In this document: positions 1 through 9,854 of the stretch, piece after piece
Numbering within the stretch: position 1 is the first letter of the stretch
Layout: each line of letters begins with the position of its first letter
NCBI GenBank assembly: GCA_963788935.1
Contig: CAWBIM010000004.1
Coordinates: 1,178,001 to 1,242,000 of the forward strand
Origin: JAOPZW01 sp963788935
Lineage (GTDB): Bacteria; Actinomycetota; Thermoleophilia; Solirubrobacterales; Solirubrobacteraceae
DNA length: 64,000 bases
Direction of reading: 5' to 3'
Notes under the pieces: model-generated
Database searches by the model: none
What the model was told of the DNA's origin: nothing
What the model saw: only the letters and a program-made list of their open reading frames with translations
Translations under genes and position numbers: made by a program

Positions 1-530
1 CGGAGGAGCGGCTGCGGCGCATCGGCGACGTGCCGGCCGACGAGGCCGAGGCCGTCTGCGCCGAGCTCAGCGTCTGGGAGAACCTCGCCGTCACGCGGCT
101 GGCGTGGCGGGAGCGCCCCACGAGCCGCACCACCGCGCGGCTGCGGCGCGAGGCGGCCGACCTCGTCGAGCGCTTCCACGTGCGGACGCCGAGCGTCGAC
201 GCCCCCGCGGGGCAGCTGTCGGGCGGCAATCGCCGCCGCGTACAGCTCGCCCGCGAGCTGTCCAAGGACCCCGACGTCCTCGTGGCGACCTACGCGACGA
301 AGGGCCTCGACGTCCGCTCGATCGAGCAGGTCAAGCGCTGGTGCCGCGACCGCGCCGCCGCGGGCGGGGCCGTCGTCTACATCGCGTCCGACCTCGACGA
401 GCTGCTCGACGTCTCCGACCGCGTCGCCGTGCTCGCCCGCGGGCGGATCACGGGCGTGCTCGACCGTGACGACTGCGACGCGGCCCGGCTCGGCGCGCTC
501 ATGCTCGGCGGGACGGCGGTGGCGGCGTGA
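1..530 (+). CDS. Nucleoside-type ABC importer ATPase, C-terminal part (5' end outside window)
   Basis: The frame is open from base 3, so the gene begins upstream. What remains is the second half of the second nucleotide-binding domain of an RbsA/YufO-type tandem ATPase. The ABC signature LSGGNRRRVQLARELS is intact (about 230-275). The following Walker B region reads VLVATYATKGLDV. The usual aspartate and catalytic glutamate are replaced there, as is common in the second NBD of this family, which uses the PTRGLD-like form. A switch histidine is not evident (VVYIASDLDEL). The stop overlaps the next gene by 4 bases (GTGA), so this ATPase energises the two permeases that follow. Family assignment is firm; substrate (nucleosides or purines) is inferred from the permeases and the downstream deaminase-like gene. 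Confidence 0.85.
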   Translation, partial: EERLRRIGDVPADEAEAVCAELSVWENLAVTRLAWRERPTSRTTARLRREAADLVERFHVRTPSVDAPAGQLSGGNRRRVQLARELSKDPDVLVATYATKGLDVRSIEQVKRWCRDRAAAGGAVVYIASDLDELLDVSDRVAVLARGRITGVLDRDDCDAARLGALMLGGTAVAA

Positions 531-1603
531 GCGCGGTCGAGGCCGGCGTCCTGCGAGCCGCGGGGCGGCTGCCGCGCGTGCCCGAGGCCGCGTGGCCGGT
601 GCTCGGCGTCGCGCTGTCGATGCTCGCGCTCGCGCCGCTCGTGGCGATGGCCGGGGCGAGCGTGCCCGAGGCCTACCGGCTGCTGTTCGACGCGTCGTTC
701 GGGTCGGCCTTCGGCTTCGGCGTCCTGCTGACGTTCGCCGTGCCGCTGATCCTCGTCGGGATCGGCGTCGCCGTCCCGTACCGCGCGGGCCTGTTCAACA
801 TCGGCGGCGAGGGTCAGCTGCTGCTCGGCGCGTTCGCCGCCGTCTGGGTGGGCGTGCGAGCCGACGCGATCGCGGGCGTGCCCGGCAGCTTCGTCGTGCC
901 GCTCGCCGCCGCCGCGGTCGCCGGCGGGCTGATCGGCGCGATCGCCGGCGCGCTGCGGGCGTGGCGCGACATCAACGAGATCGTGACGACGATCATGCTC
1001 AACTTCGTCGCGATCCTGTTCGTGCAGTACTGGATCGCGGGACCGTTCCGCGCGCCGGACCTGAGCTTCGCCGCGAGCCCCGACGTCGACCCCGGCTTCG
1101 CGCTCGCCCACTTCGGCCGCGTCGCGCGGATCCCGGCGTCGATCCTCGTCGCGCTCGCGCTCGCCGCCGCGGTCGGTTGGCTCATGCACCGCTCGCGGGT
1201 CGGCTGGCGGCTGCGCGTGCTCGGCCTGAGCCCGGCGCTCGCCGCGCGCCAGGGCATCTCGCCGGCGTGGGGCGCGTTCGGGGCGCTGGCCCTCGGCGGC
1301 GCGCTCGCGGGCGTCGGCGGGGGCGCCGAGGCGATCGGCAACCAGCTGCACGTCGGCTTCGGCTTCTCCCCCGGCTGGGGCTTCGACGCCGTCGCCGTCG
1401 CCCTGCTCGCCCGCGGCAACGTCTTCGCCGTCGTGCCCGTCGCGCTGTTCTTCGCGTTCCTGCGCAACGGCGCGGGGCTGCTGCAGTCCGAGCTCGACGT
1501 TCCCGGCACGGTCGTCATCACCCTCGGCGGCGCGCCGGTGATCGTCGTGGCGGCGATCGTCGGCTGGCGCGCCTACCACCGGCTCCGGAAGGGAGATGTG
1601 TAG
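527..1603 (+). CDS. ABC importer permease, BPD_transp_2 family (YufP/NupP-like)
   Basis: 358 residues, strongly hydrophobic, about 8-10 membrane segments beginning near residue 20. It carries the family core around residues 80-105 (YRAGLFNIGGEGQLLLGAF) and the region IVTTIMLNFVAILF near 150, which are typical of permeases in the BmpA/YufNOPQ nucleoside importers. The GTG start sits in a GTGA overlap with the ATPase. The next permease begins immediately after the stop, so translation is coupled. Acts in the cytoplasmic membrane as one half of a heterodimeric channel. Sugar permeases of the RbsC type share the fold, but the NIGGEGQ motif favours the nucleoside branch. Confidence 0.88.
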   Translation: MSAVEAGVLRAAGRLPRVPEAAWPVLGVALSMLALAPLVAMAGASVPEAYRLLFDASFGSAFGFGVLLTFAVPLILVGIGVAVPYRAGLFNIGGEGQLLLGAFAAVWVGVRADAIAGVPGSFVVPLAAAAVAGGLIGAIAGALRAWRDINEIVTTIMLNFVAILFVQYWIAGPFRAPDLSFAASPDVDPGFALAHFGRVARIPASILVALALAAAVGWLMHRSRVGWRLRVLGLSPALAARQGISPAWGAFGALALGGALAGVGGGAEAIGNQLHVGFGFSPGWGFDAVAVALLARGNVFAVVPVALFFAFLRNGAGLLQSELDVPGTVVITLGGAPVIVVAAIVGWRAYHRLRKGDV

Positions 1604-2503
1604 ATGGAGCTCCTCGTCTCGAGCACCGTCGTGCTCGGTATGCCGCTGCTCCTCGCGGCCCTCGGCGGGCTGATCGCCGAGCGCACCGGGGTGCTCAACC
1701 TCGGCCTCGAGGGCCTGATGCTCGCGGCCGCGTTCCTGACGGCGTGGGTCGCGGGCGCGGGCCGGCCGCTCGGCCTCGCGCTCGTGATCGGGATCGCGCT
1801 CGGCGGGCTCTGCGGCCTGGCGCTCGGCTGGCTCGTGGTCGTCGCCCGCGCCGACCAGGTCGTCACCGGCATCGGGCTGAACCTCGTCGTGCTCGGCCTG
1901 ACCGGCTACCTGTTCGGCATCGTCGGAGCCGACGGCTTCACGACCGGCGCGATCGCCGAGGTCCGGGTTCCCGGCCTCGCGGACATCCCGTGGGCCGGAC
2001 AGCTCTTCGACCAGCCGTGGCTGGCCTACGTCGGCTACGCGCTCGTGCCCATCGCGGCCGTGGCGATCTTCCGCACCGGTCTCGGGATCCGGATGCGGGC
2101 GTGCGGCGAGTACGCCGAGGGCGCCCGCGCCAGCGGCGTCGACGTCGTCCGGGCGCGGCTCGTGGCGATGGCGGTGAGCGGCGCGCTCTGCGGCCTCGCG
2201 GGCGCGTTCCTCGTCCTCGCCGACACCCACAAGTTCGTCCACAACGTGACGAACGGCCGCGGCTACATCGCCCTGGCCGTGATCATCCTCGGTCGCTGGA
2301 AGCCGCTCGGGGCGCTCGGCGCGGCGGCGCTGTTCGCGTACGCGCAGGGCCTCGACCTGTACGCCCAGGCGCGCAACCTCGACCTCCCGCTCCAGCTCGT
2401 GCAGGCGATCCCCTACGCCCTCACGCTGCTGGCGGCCGCGGTGCTCGGCCGGCGCGCCCGTCCGCCGGCCGAGGAGGGTCGCCCGCTGCTCCTCTCCCGG
2501 TGA
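1604..2503 (+). CDS. ABC importer permease, BPD_transp_2 family (YufQ/NupQ-like)
   Basis: 299 residues with about 8 membrane segments. The start of the conserved core (ERTGVLNLGLEGLMLAAAF, near residue 25-43) is the diagnostic partner motif to NIGGEGQ in the preceding permease, so the two form the heterodimer of a YufPQ-type nucleoside importer. ATG directly abuts the TAG of the upstream gene. The 3' end overlaps the amidohydrolase start by one base (TGATG). No substrate-binding lipoprotein is inside the window; it would be expected upstream of base 1. Confidence 0.88.
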   Translation: MELLVSSTVVLGMPLLLAALGGLIAERTGVLNLGLEGLMLAAAFLTAWVAGAGRPLGLALVIGIALGGLCGLALGWLVVVARADQVVTGIGLNLVVLGLTGYLFGIVGADGFTTGAIAEVRVPGLADIPWAGQLFDQPWLAYVGYALVPIAAVAIFRTGLGIRMRACGEYAEGARASGVDVVRARLVAMAVSGALCGLAGAFLVLADTHKFVHNVTNGRGYIALAVIILGRWKPLGALGAAALFAYAQGLDLYAQARNLDLPLQLVQAIPYALTLLAAAVLGRRARPPAEEGRPLLLSR

Positions 2504-3875
2504 TGGCGACCCTCCACACCGCGGCCCTCCTCGTCACGCTCGCCGGGGACGAGGACGCGGTCGCCGGCGGCGGAGTCCTCGTCGCCGGCGGCCGTGTGGC
2601 CGCGGTCGGCGAGGCGGCCCGCCTCGCGCACGCGCACCCGGACGCCGAGCGCGTCGACCACGGCGACGCCTGGCTCATCCCCGGGCTGCGCAACGCCCAC
2701 GGTCACGTCGCGGGCTGGCCGCCCGACGCGCCGCTCGAGGTCTTCCTCCTGGCCCGCTACGGCGCCGAGGACGCGGAGCGCACGTACGCCCGCACGCTCG
2801 CCACGGCCGCGGACCTGATCCGCTCGGGCGTGGTCTGGACGCACCACCTGCACTACGGCGGCCACGACGACGCCGCGCTGCGCGCCTACCGCGACGCCGG
2901 TCTGCGCGTCCAGTTCTGCCCCGGCGCGCTCGACCGCTTCGCGATCGTCCCCTACGACGACGACGACCGCGCGCTGCTCGCCGCCCTGCCGCCCGACCTC
3001 GCCGCCGAGGTCCGCCGGCGGCGGCCGGGCAAGCCGACGGAGCCGGTCGAGCGCTACCTCGAGCGCTGGCGCGCGCTGCGCGACGCGTGGGCGGGCGACG
3101 ACGACATCGAGGTCGTCCTCGGCCCCGACAACCCGCAGTGGTGCACCGACCGCTGCCTGCGCGCGCTGCGCGAGGTCGGGGCGCCGCTGCACCTGCATTG
3201 CCAGGAGACCGCGGCCCAGCGCGCGTTCGCGGTCCGCGCCGACGGGGCGTCCCCGGTCGCCCGGCTCGCCCGTCTCGGCGTCCTCGCCCCCGACGTCACG
3301 CTCGCGCACCTCACCCATGCCTCCGACGAGGACATCGCGCTCGTCGCCGCGGCCGGGGCGCGCCTGGCGTGGAACCCGTCCTCGAACCTGCGCCTCGGCA
3401 GCGGGGTCACGCGCGTGCGCGACCTCGCCGCCGCCGGCGTCCCCTTCGGGCTGGGGGTGGACGGCGGCGGGCTGGCCGACGACGGCGACCTGCTCGCGGA
3501 GGTCCGCCTCGGCGCCGTGCTCCAGCGGGTGGCCGACACGGCGGCGCCGGCGCTGACGGACCGCGACCTGCTCACCGCCGCCGCGGGCCGGATCGCCCCG
3601 GGCGAGCTCGCCGACCTCGTCGCGCTCGACCCGCTCGGCGGGGACGACCCCGTCGCGGCGATCGTCCGGGGGGCGAGCGCCCGGAACGTCCGGGCCGTCT
3701 ACGCGCGCCGGGTCGCCCCTGCTCGCGGACGGCGCGCTGCAGCGCGTCCCCGAGCCGGTCGACGCCGGGTCCGCGACCCCGCCCGCCGCCGCCGCCCTGG
3801 CCGCCCGGCTCGCGCCCTACGTGCGCGCGGCGGTCGCCGGCGCGCCGCGGACGGACGCCGCCGCGCGGGCGCTAG
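2503..3875 (+). CDS. Amidohydrolase of the guanine deaminase/SsnA group, broken by frameshift
   Basis: Begins at the ATG overlapping the permease stop. Metal site residues of the cytosine/guanine deaminase-type amidohydrolases are in place: GLRNAHGH near residue 62-70 (HxH), HCQET (His near 233), LAHLTHAS (His near 271), and WNPSSNLRLGSG followed by GLGVDGGG with the catalytic aspartate. Co-transcription with a nucleoside-type importer suggests deamination of an imported purine or pyrimidine. The reading frame then shifts by one base around 3702-3716. The sensible continuation (AGSPLLADGALQRVPEPVD) lies in the next frame up to about 3870, and a second one-base shift is needed to reach the TAG at 3873-3875. 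That TAG shares a CTAG with the rluB stop. The end coordinate is therefore approximate. Real pseudogene versus sequence error cannot be settled here. Confidence 0.7.
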
Positions 3876-4588
3876 CGGCGCGCCCGCGGCACCCGCGACG
3901 CCGCCCGCAGCGCGTCGACCTCGGTCCGCGTCAGCCGCCGGTGCCTGCCCGGGGGGAGGTCGTCGAGGGCGAGCGGGCCGAACGCGACCCGCCGCAGCGC
4001 GAGCACCGGATGGCCGACCGCCTCGCACATCCGCCGCACCTGGCGCTTGCGCCCCTCGCGGATCGTGAGCTCGAGGACGTCGGGGCGCACGCGGCGGACC
4101 AGCGCCGGGGCCGTGCGGCCGTCGTCGAGATCGATCCCCTCGCGCAGCGCGCGCAGGGCACGGTCGGCGACCGGCGGCCGCGCCACCTTCGCGCGGTAGA
4201 CGCGCGGGACCTCGTAGCGCGGGTGCATGAGGTGGTTGGCGAGGTCGCCGTCGTTCGTGAGCAGGATGAGCCCGGTCGTGTCGGCGTCGAGGCGGCCGAC
4301 CGGGTACAGCCGCGCGCCGCCCGGGACGAGGTCGACGACCGTCGGGCGGCCGTGGGTGTCGTGGGCGGTCGAGACGACGCCCGCGGGCTTGTGCACGGCA
4401 TAGACGACGCGCCGCTCGGCGCCGCCGACGGCCTCGCCGTCGACCGTGATCGCCTCCGCGCCGGTCACGTCGCGCGCGGGGTCGGTCACCGTCTCGTCGT
4501 CGACCGCGACGCGGCCCTCGGCGATGATCGCCTCCGCCCCGCGGCGCGACGCGACGCCGGCGTGGGCGAGGTGCTTGGCGAGGCGCAT
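3872..4588 (-). CDS. rluB: RsuA/RluB-family 23S rRNA pseudouridine synthase
   Basis: 238 residues from the ATG at 4588. An N-terminal S4 RNA-binding domain (about 1-45, MRLAKHLAHAGVASRRGAE) is followed by the RsuA/RluB catalytic domain with the active-site segment GRLDADTTGLILLTNDG (about 99-115, catalytic Asp) and the C-terminal motif EGRKRQVRRMCEAVGHPV. Length and order fit single-domain RluB/RsuA enzymes that isomerise uridine in ribosomal RNA. It is divergent from rlmN with only 24 bases between starts, so both rRNA-modification genes must share an extremely compact promoter zone. Its stop overlaps the amidohydrolase end tail to tail. In many Gram-positives rluB sits beside scpAB; here scpAB lies 4 kb away. 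Confidence 0.9.
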   Translation of the reverse strand: MRLAKHLAHAGVASRRGAEAIIAEGRVAVDDETVTDPARDVTGAEAITVDGEAVGGAERRVVYAVHKPAGVVSTAHDTHGRPTVVDLVPGGARLYPVGRLDADTTGLILLTNDGDLANHLMHPRYEVPRVYRAKVARPPVADRALRALREGIDLDDGRTAPALVRRVRPDVLELTIREGRKRQVRRMCEAVGHPVLALRRVAFGPLALDDLPPGRHRRLTRTEVDALRAASRVPRARR

Positions 4589-4612
4589 CGCGGCGAAGCT
4601 ACCGTGTAGGCC

Positions 4613-5589
<977 letters not shown>

Positions 5590-5593
<4 letters not shown>

Positions 5594-6369
5594 CGGTCCT
5601 CCACCACGCGGTCCGCGGGGACGGGCCGCCGGTGCTGCTCGTCCATGCCGGGATCGCCGACTCGCGCATGTGGGATCCGTTCGCCGAGCACCTCGTGGCC
5701 GCCGGCCGGCGCGTGGTCACCTGCGACCTGCGCGGCTTCGGCCGCACCCCGCTCACGCCCGGGGTCGTCTCCAACCCGGCCGACCTGCTCGCCCTGCTCG
5801 ACCATCTCGCGATCGACCGCGCCGCGGTCGTCGGCGCGTCCTTCGGCGGCCTGCAGGCGCTCGACCTCGCGCTGCGCGCCCCCGACCGCGTCTCCGCGCT
5901 CGTCCTGCTCGGCAGCGCCCTCGACGAGTTCGACGCCTCGCCGGCGCTCGACGCCCTCGACGCCGCCGAGGAGGCCGCAGTCGAGGCCGGCGACCTCGAC
6001 GCGGCGGCGGAGGCGAACGTCCGCTTCTGGGTCGAGCGCCCCGGCGAGCGGCCGGCCGAGGACGTCGACCCCGCCGTCGTCGCCCTCGTGCGGACGATGC
6101 AGCGCGACGCGTTCGCCGCCCAGATCGACGTCGACGCCGCCCTCGACGAGCCCGACCCGCCGGTCGCCCGCCGCCTGCGCGAGGTCGCGATGCCGACGCT
6201 CGTGGTCGTCGGGGCCGACGACGTCGCGGACTTCGCGGCGATCGCGCAGCGCCTCGCCGGCGAGATCCCCGGCGCCGGGCCCGTCGTGACGATCGCCCGC
6301 GCCGCGCATCTGCCGGCGCTGGAGCGCCCCGCGGAGACCGCGGCGGCCGTGCTCGACTTCCTCGGCTGA
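5590..6369 (+). CDS. Alpha/beta hydrolase fold protein
   Basis: 259 residues, GTG start overlapping the rlmN stop. Classic alpha/beta hydrolase order: oxyanion region VHAGIADSRMW near residue 18, nucleophile elbow GASFGG (Ser near 81), acid in VVVGADDVADF (near 206), and catalytic His in ARAAHLPALERP (near 240). No lid or targeting signal is visible, so it is probably a cytoplasmic esterase, lactonase or related enzyme. Substrate cannot be told; coupling to rlmN gives no functional clue. Confidence 0.85.
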
Positions 6370-6381
6370 GCGCCGCCGGCC

Positions 6382-8370
6382 TCAGAGGTCGATGTGCGAG
6401 CCCATGACCGTCGTGCGCTCGTCCGGCAGGCCGAAGTACGGGACCGGGTCGGCCGCGTTGCGCGCGATCGTCCGGAACAGCTTCTTGCGCCACCGCATCA
6501 TCCCCGGGTCGTCGGTGACGACGATCGTGATCCGCGAGACGAAGTAGGAGATCGCCTCGAGGTCGACCTTCTTCTCCTCGGCCATCCCCTCGGCCGCCGC
6601 GCGCAGCGTCGCGGGCACGTCGATCGTGTCCTGGAAGCCGTAGCGGACGGTCAGGTGGGTGATGCCGTCGTCGCTGTAGCCGAGGTCGTCGTGGCTCAGG
6701 CGCTCGCTGCGCGGGACGTGCGGGACCCGCTCGGTCTGCACGCACACGATGATCACGTTCTCGTGCACGATGCGGTTGTGCTCGACGTTCGCCCGGAGCG
6801 CGAGCGGGGTCGTGTCGCGGTTGGCGTTCAGGAAGACCCCGGTCCGCGGCGCGCGGTAGGGCGGCGGGTCCATCTCGTGGATCTCCTCGACGAACGACCG
6901 CAGCGGCCCCTCCTCCTCGGTGCGGTTGCGGGTCACGATCTCGCGCCCGCGCTGCCACGTCGTGAGCACGATGAACACGATCAGCGCGATGAGCAGCGGG
7001 AACCAGCCGCCGTGCAGCACCTTCGGCAGGTTCGCGGCGAAGAACGTCAGGTCGACCGTGAGGAACGCGGTCGCGCCGACGATCACGAGCCACAGCGGCT
7101 TGTGCCACAGCGCGCGCACGACGACGAAGAAGAGGACGGTGTCGATCGCCAGCGTCCCGGTGACCGCGATGCCGTAGGCCGAGGCGAGGTTCTCGGCCGA
7201 GCCGAAGCCGATCACGAGCGCCACGACCGCGACGAAGATCCCCCAGTTGACGGCCGGGACGTACACCTGTCCGACCTCGTCGCGCGACGTGTGCAGGATC
7301 GTCAGGCGCGGCAGGAACCCGAGTTGCACCGCCTGGCGCGTGACCGAGAACGCGCCCGAGATCACCGCCTGGGAGGCGATCACGGTCGCGAACGTCGCGA
7401 ACACGACCATCGGCAGGCGCGCCCAGTGCGGGAACAGCAGGAAGAACGGGTTGTCGACGGCCTGCGGGTTGCGCAGGATCAACGCGCCCTGGCCCATGTA
7501 GTTGAGGATCAGCGCCGGGAACACGACGACGAACCACGCCCGCCGGATCGGCGTGCGCCCGAAGTGCCCCATGTCGGCGTAGAGGGCCTCGGCGCCGGTC
7601 ACGGTCAGCACGACCGAGCCGAGCGCGGCGAACGCGACGCCGCCGTGCTCGACGAGGAAGCTCAGGCCGTAGGTCGGTGAGATCGCGCGCAGGATGCCGG
7701 GGTGCTGGGCGACCGAGGCGGCCCCGGCGACCGCGAGGATCGTGAACCAGACCGCCATGACGGGGCCGAACAGCCGGCCGACGGCCCCGGTGCCGAAGCG
7801 CTGGATCGCGAACAGCACGGTGATGATCACGAGCGTGATCTCGACGACGATCGAGTCGAGGCTCGGCGAGACGACCTTCAGGCCCTCGACCGCCGACAGG
7901 ACCGAGATCGCCGGCGTGATCATCCCGTCGCCGTAGAACAGCGAGGCGCCGAAGATCCCGAGCGCGATCAGGGTCATCTTCGCCCACCGGCCGCCGAGGC
8001 GGACGGTCTGGACGCGCGCGATGAGGGCCATGATCCCGCCCTCGCCCTCGTTGTCGGCGCGCATGATGAACGTGACGTACTTGACGGACACGATCAGCGT
8101 GATCGCCCAGAAGACGAGCGAGATGACCCCGTAGACGCCGGCGCGGTCCGGGGTGACGGCCTCGGTGAACGTCGCCTGCAGGGCGTAGAGCGGGCTCGTG
8201 CCGATGTCGCCGAAGACGACGCCGAGCGCGCCGGCGGCGAGCAGCAGGCCCCCGGCGTGGTGGGCGGCCCGCGGCGGTCCGACCCGCGGATGGGACGAGG
8301 CGTCGGTCGCGTCGGTCGGGTCGTCGGCGGACTCGGTGCCGCTGCCGGGCCGGCTCACGACGTCACCCAT
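6382..8370 (-). CDS. kup: KUP-family low-affinity potassium uptake protein
   Basis: 662 residues. After an approximately 40-residue hydrophilic Asp/Ser-rich head, the first membrane helix carries the family signature GVVFGDIGTSPLYAL (about 50-64). About 12 membrane segments follow, including DGMITPAISVLSAVEG. A C-terminal soluble domain of about 170 residues starts after RTGVFLNANRD. Length matches KUP/HAK/KT proton:potassium symporters. It closes the minus-strand run trpS-MFS-scpA-scpB-kup, with 53 bases to scpB. No c-di-AMP riboswitch-like leader was recognised upstream. Confidence 0.95.
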   Translation of the reverse strand: MGDVVSRPGSGTESADDPTDATDASSHPRVGPPRAAHHAGGLLLAAGALGVVFGDIGTSPLYALQATFTEAVTPDRAGVYGVISLVFWAITLIVSVKYVTFIMRADNEGEGGIMALIARVQTVRLGGRWAKMTLIALGIFGASLFYGDGMITPAISVLSAVEGLKVVSPSLDSIVVEITLVIITVLFAIQRFGTGAVGRLFGPVMAVWFTILAVAGAASVAQHPGILRAISPTYGLSFLVEHGGVAFAALGSVVLTVTGAEALYADMGHFGRTPIRRAWFVVVFPALILNYMGQGALILRNPQAVDNPFFLLFPHWARLPMVVFATFATVIASQAVISGAFSVTRQAVQLGFLPRLTILHTSRDEVGQVYVPAVNWGIFVAVVALVIGFGSAENLASAYGIAVTGTLAIDTVLFFVVVRALWHKPLWLVIVGATAFLTVDLTFFAANLPKVLHGGWFPLLIALIVFIVLTTWQRGREIVTRNRTEEEGPLRSFVEEIHEMDPPPYRAPRTGVFLNANRDTTPLALRANVEHNRIVHENVIIVCVQTERVPHVPRSERLSHDDLGYSDDGITHLTVRYGFQDTIDVPATLRAAAEGMAEEKKVDLEAISYFVSRITIVVTDDPGMMRWRKKLFRTIARNAADPVPYFGLPDERTTVMGSHIDL

Positions 8371-8423
8371 CGCCCCGTCCTACCCGACGGCCGGCGGGCG
8401 AGTCGGCGATCGGTGCGCGGCGG

Positions 8424-9047
8424 TCACCCGGTCGGGGGCGCCGGCGCACCGTCCGGCCCGACCGGCGCGGCCCCGGCCCGCTGCTCGCCCGCCTTGAGCA
8501 GCCGGTCGCGCAGCTCGGCTTCCTCGTCCTCCGTCGGATCCCACGCCGACGGGTCGGGCAGGTCCTCGAGGCTCGTCAGGCCGAAGAGCTTCAGGAACAG
8601 GGTGGTCGTCCGGTAGAGCACGGCGCCGAACTGCGAGCGGCCGGCCTCCTCGACGAGGCCGCGCTCGAGCAGCGTCGCCGAGGCCGAGTCGGCGCTGACG
8701 CCGCGGATCCGCGTGATCTCGGGGCGCGAGACGGGCTGCAGGTACGCGACGATCGCGAGCGTCTCGGCCTGGGCCGGCGTCAGCGGCGGGGTGCGCGGCT
8801 TGGCCAGCAGGCGCCGGGCGGCGGGCTCGGCCTCGGGCGCGGTGGCGAGCGTGAAGCCGCCCGCGACCTCGCGCAGGACGAGGCCGCGAGCCCCGGGCGC
8901 GTACGCCGCGCGCAGCTCCTCGAGCGCGGCCTCGGCGTCGTCGGGCCAGCAGTCGGCGGCCTGCGCCAGGTCGACGACCGCGACCGGCTCGGGCGAGAGG
9001 AAGAGCAGCGCCTCGAGCGTGCGCGCGAGCGGGCCGAGCGCGGTCAC
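8424..9047 (-). CDS. scpB: Segregation and condensation protein B
   Basis: 207 residues from a GTG at 9047 that overlaps the scpA stop by 4 bases, which decides the start. It has the two winged-helix domains of ScpB, with LEALLFLSPEPVAV at the N-terminus and the conserved block AQAETLAIVAYLQPVSRPEI near 90-110 leading to RGVSAD. The tail is acidic and alanine/proline-rich. Together with ScpA it binds the SMC ATPase heads to form the condensin-like complex for chromosome compaction and segregation. Confidence 0.93.
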   Translation of the reverse strand: MTALGPLARTLEALLFLSPEPVAVVDLAQAADCWPDDAEAALEELRAAYAPGARGLVLREVAGGFTLATAPEAEPAARRLLAKPRTPPLTPAQAETLAIVAYLQPVSRPEITRIRGVSADSASATLLERGLVEEAGRSQFGAVLYRTTTLFLKLFGLTSLEDLPDPSAWDPTEDEEAELRDRLLKAGEQRAGAAPVGPDGAPAPPTG

Positions 9048-9805
9048 GCCCCCACCTCGCCGGCGGGCGCGACGGGCGGGCGGGCGGCGAGCGGCGCGAT
9101 CGCGATGTCGCCGAAGGCCTCCTCCTGCGTCCACGTCGCCTCGCCCTGCTTGTAGAGCTCGAGCAGCGCGAACAGCGTGACGGCGACCGTGATCCGGTCG
9201 GCCCCGCGGACGGCCTCGTCGAACGACACGGCCCCGCGGCGCAGGAGCGCGCGCAGGTGCGACAGGCGCTCGGCGACCGAGACGCGCGGCATCGCGAGGT
9301 GGCGCAGGTCGAGCGGCGCGGGGGTGCGCAGCAGCGCGCCGATCGCGGCGCCGAGCTGCGCCGGGTCGTAGGCCGCCGTCACGTCCTCGGCGGTCGCGCG
9401 GCGCAGCTCGCGCGGGAGCGGGGCCGAGCGGTAGCGGTGGCCCTCCTCCTCCCCGAGGCGGTGCGCGAGGTACTCGGCGGCCCGGCGGTAGCGGAGCGCG
9501 TCGAGCATCCGCGCGAGCAGCTCCTCGGCCGCCTCCCCCGGCTCGAGGTCGGGCAGCACGTCGTCCTCGCGCGGGAGCATGAGCCGCGACTTCAGCTCGA
9601 GCAGCGCGGCGATGAGGACGAGGAACTCCGTGGCGACGTCGAGGTCGAGCTCGCCCCGGGCCTCGAGGAAGTCGAGGTAGCTCACGACGACGTCGGCCAG
9701 CTCGACCTCGAGCAGATCGACCTCCTCGCGGAGGACGAGCGTGAGCAGCAGGTCGAACGGGCCGCTGAAGACCTCGAGGTCCAGCTCGAGCTCGGCGACG
9801 GTCAC
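9044..9805 (-). CDS. scpA: Segregation and condensation protein A (kleisin)
   Basis: 253 residues. The N-terminal SMC-neck-binding helix region has the family core FSGPFDLLLTLVLREEVDLLEV (about 13-34, key FxGPxDLLL), followed by YLDFLE and a stretch LIAALLELKSRLMLP. The C-terminal winged helix includes VAVTLFALLELYKQGEATWTQ. I chose the GTG at 9805 because longer starts (up to 9877) would run into the stop of the upstream MFS gene. It overlaps scpB by 4 bases. Confidence 0.93.
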   Translation of the reverse strand: MTVAELELDLEVFSGPFDLLLTLVLREEVDLLEVELADVVVSYLDFLEARGELDLDVATEFLVLIAALLELKSRLMLPREDDVLPDLEPGEAAEELLARMLDALRYRRAAEYLAHRLGEEEGHRYRSAPLPRELRRATAEDVTAAYDPAQLGAAIGALLRTPAPLDLRHLAMPRVSVAERLSHLRALLRRGAVSFDEAVRGADRITVAVTLFALLELYKQGEATWTQEEAFGDIAIAPLAARPPVAPAGEVGA

Positions 9806-9854
9806 GCGCAACACCGTAACCGGCGCTCCGGTCGCCTTCCGCCGCCCGGAGGGC

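Noticed and set aside
466..2502. Long Arg-rich open frame reading into the amidohydrolase
   Set aside because: Its first part is out of frame with the permeases; only the section from 2503 is protein-like.
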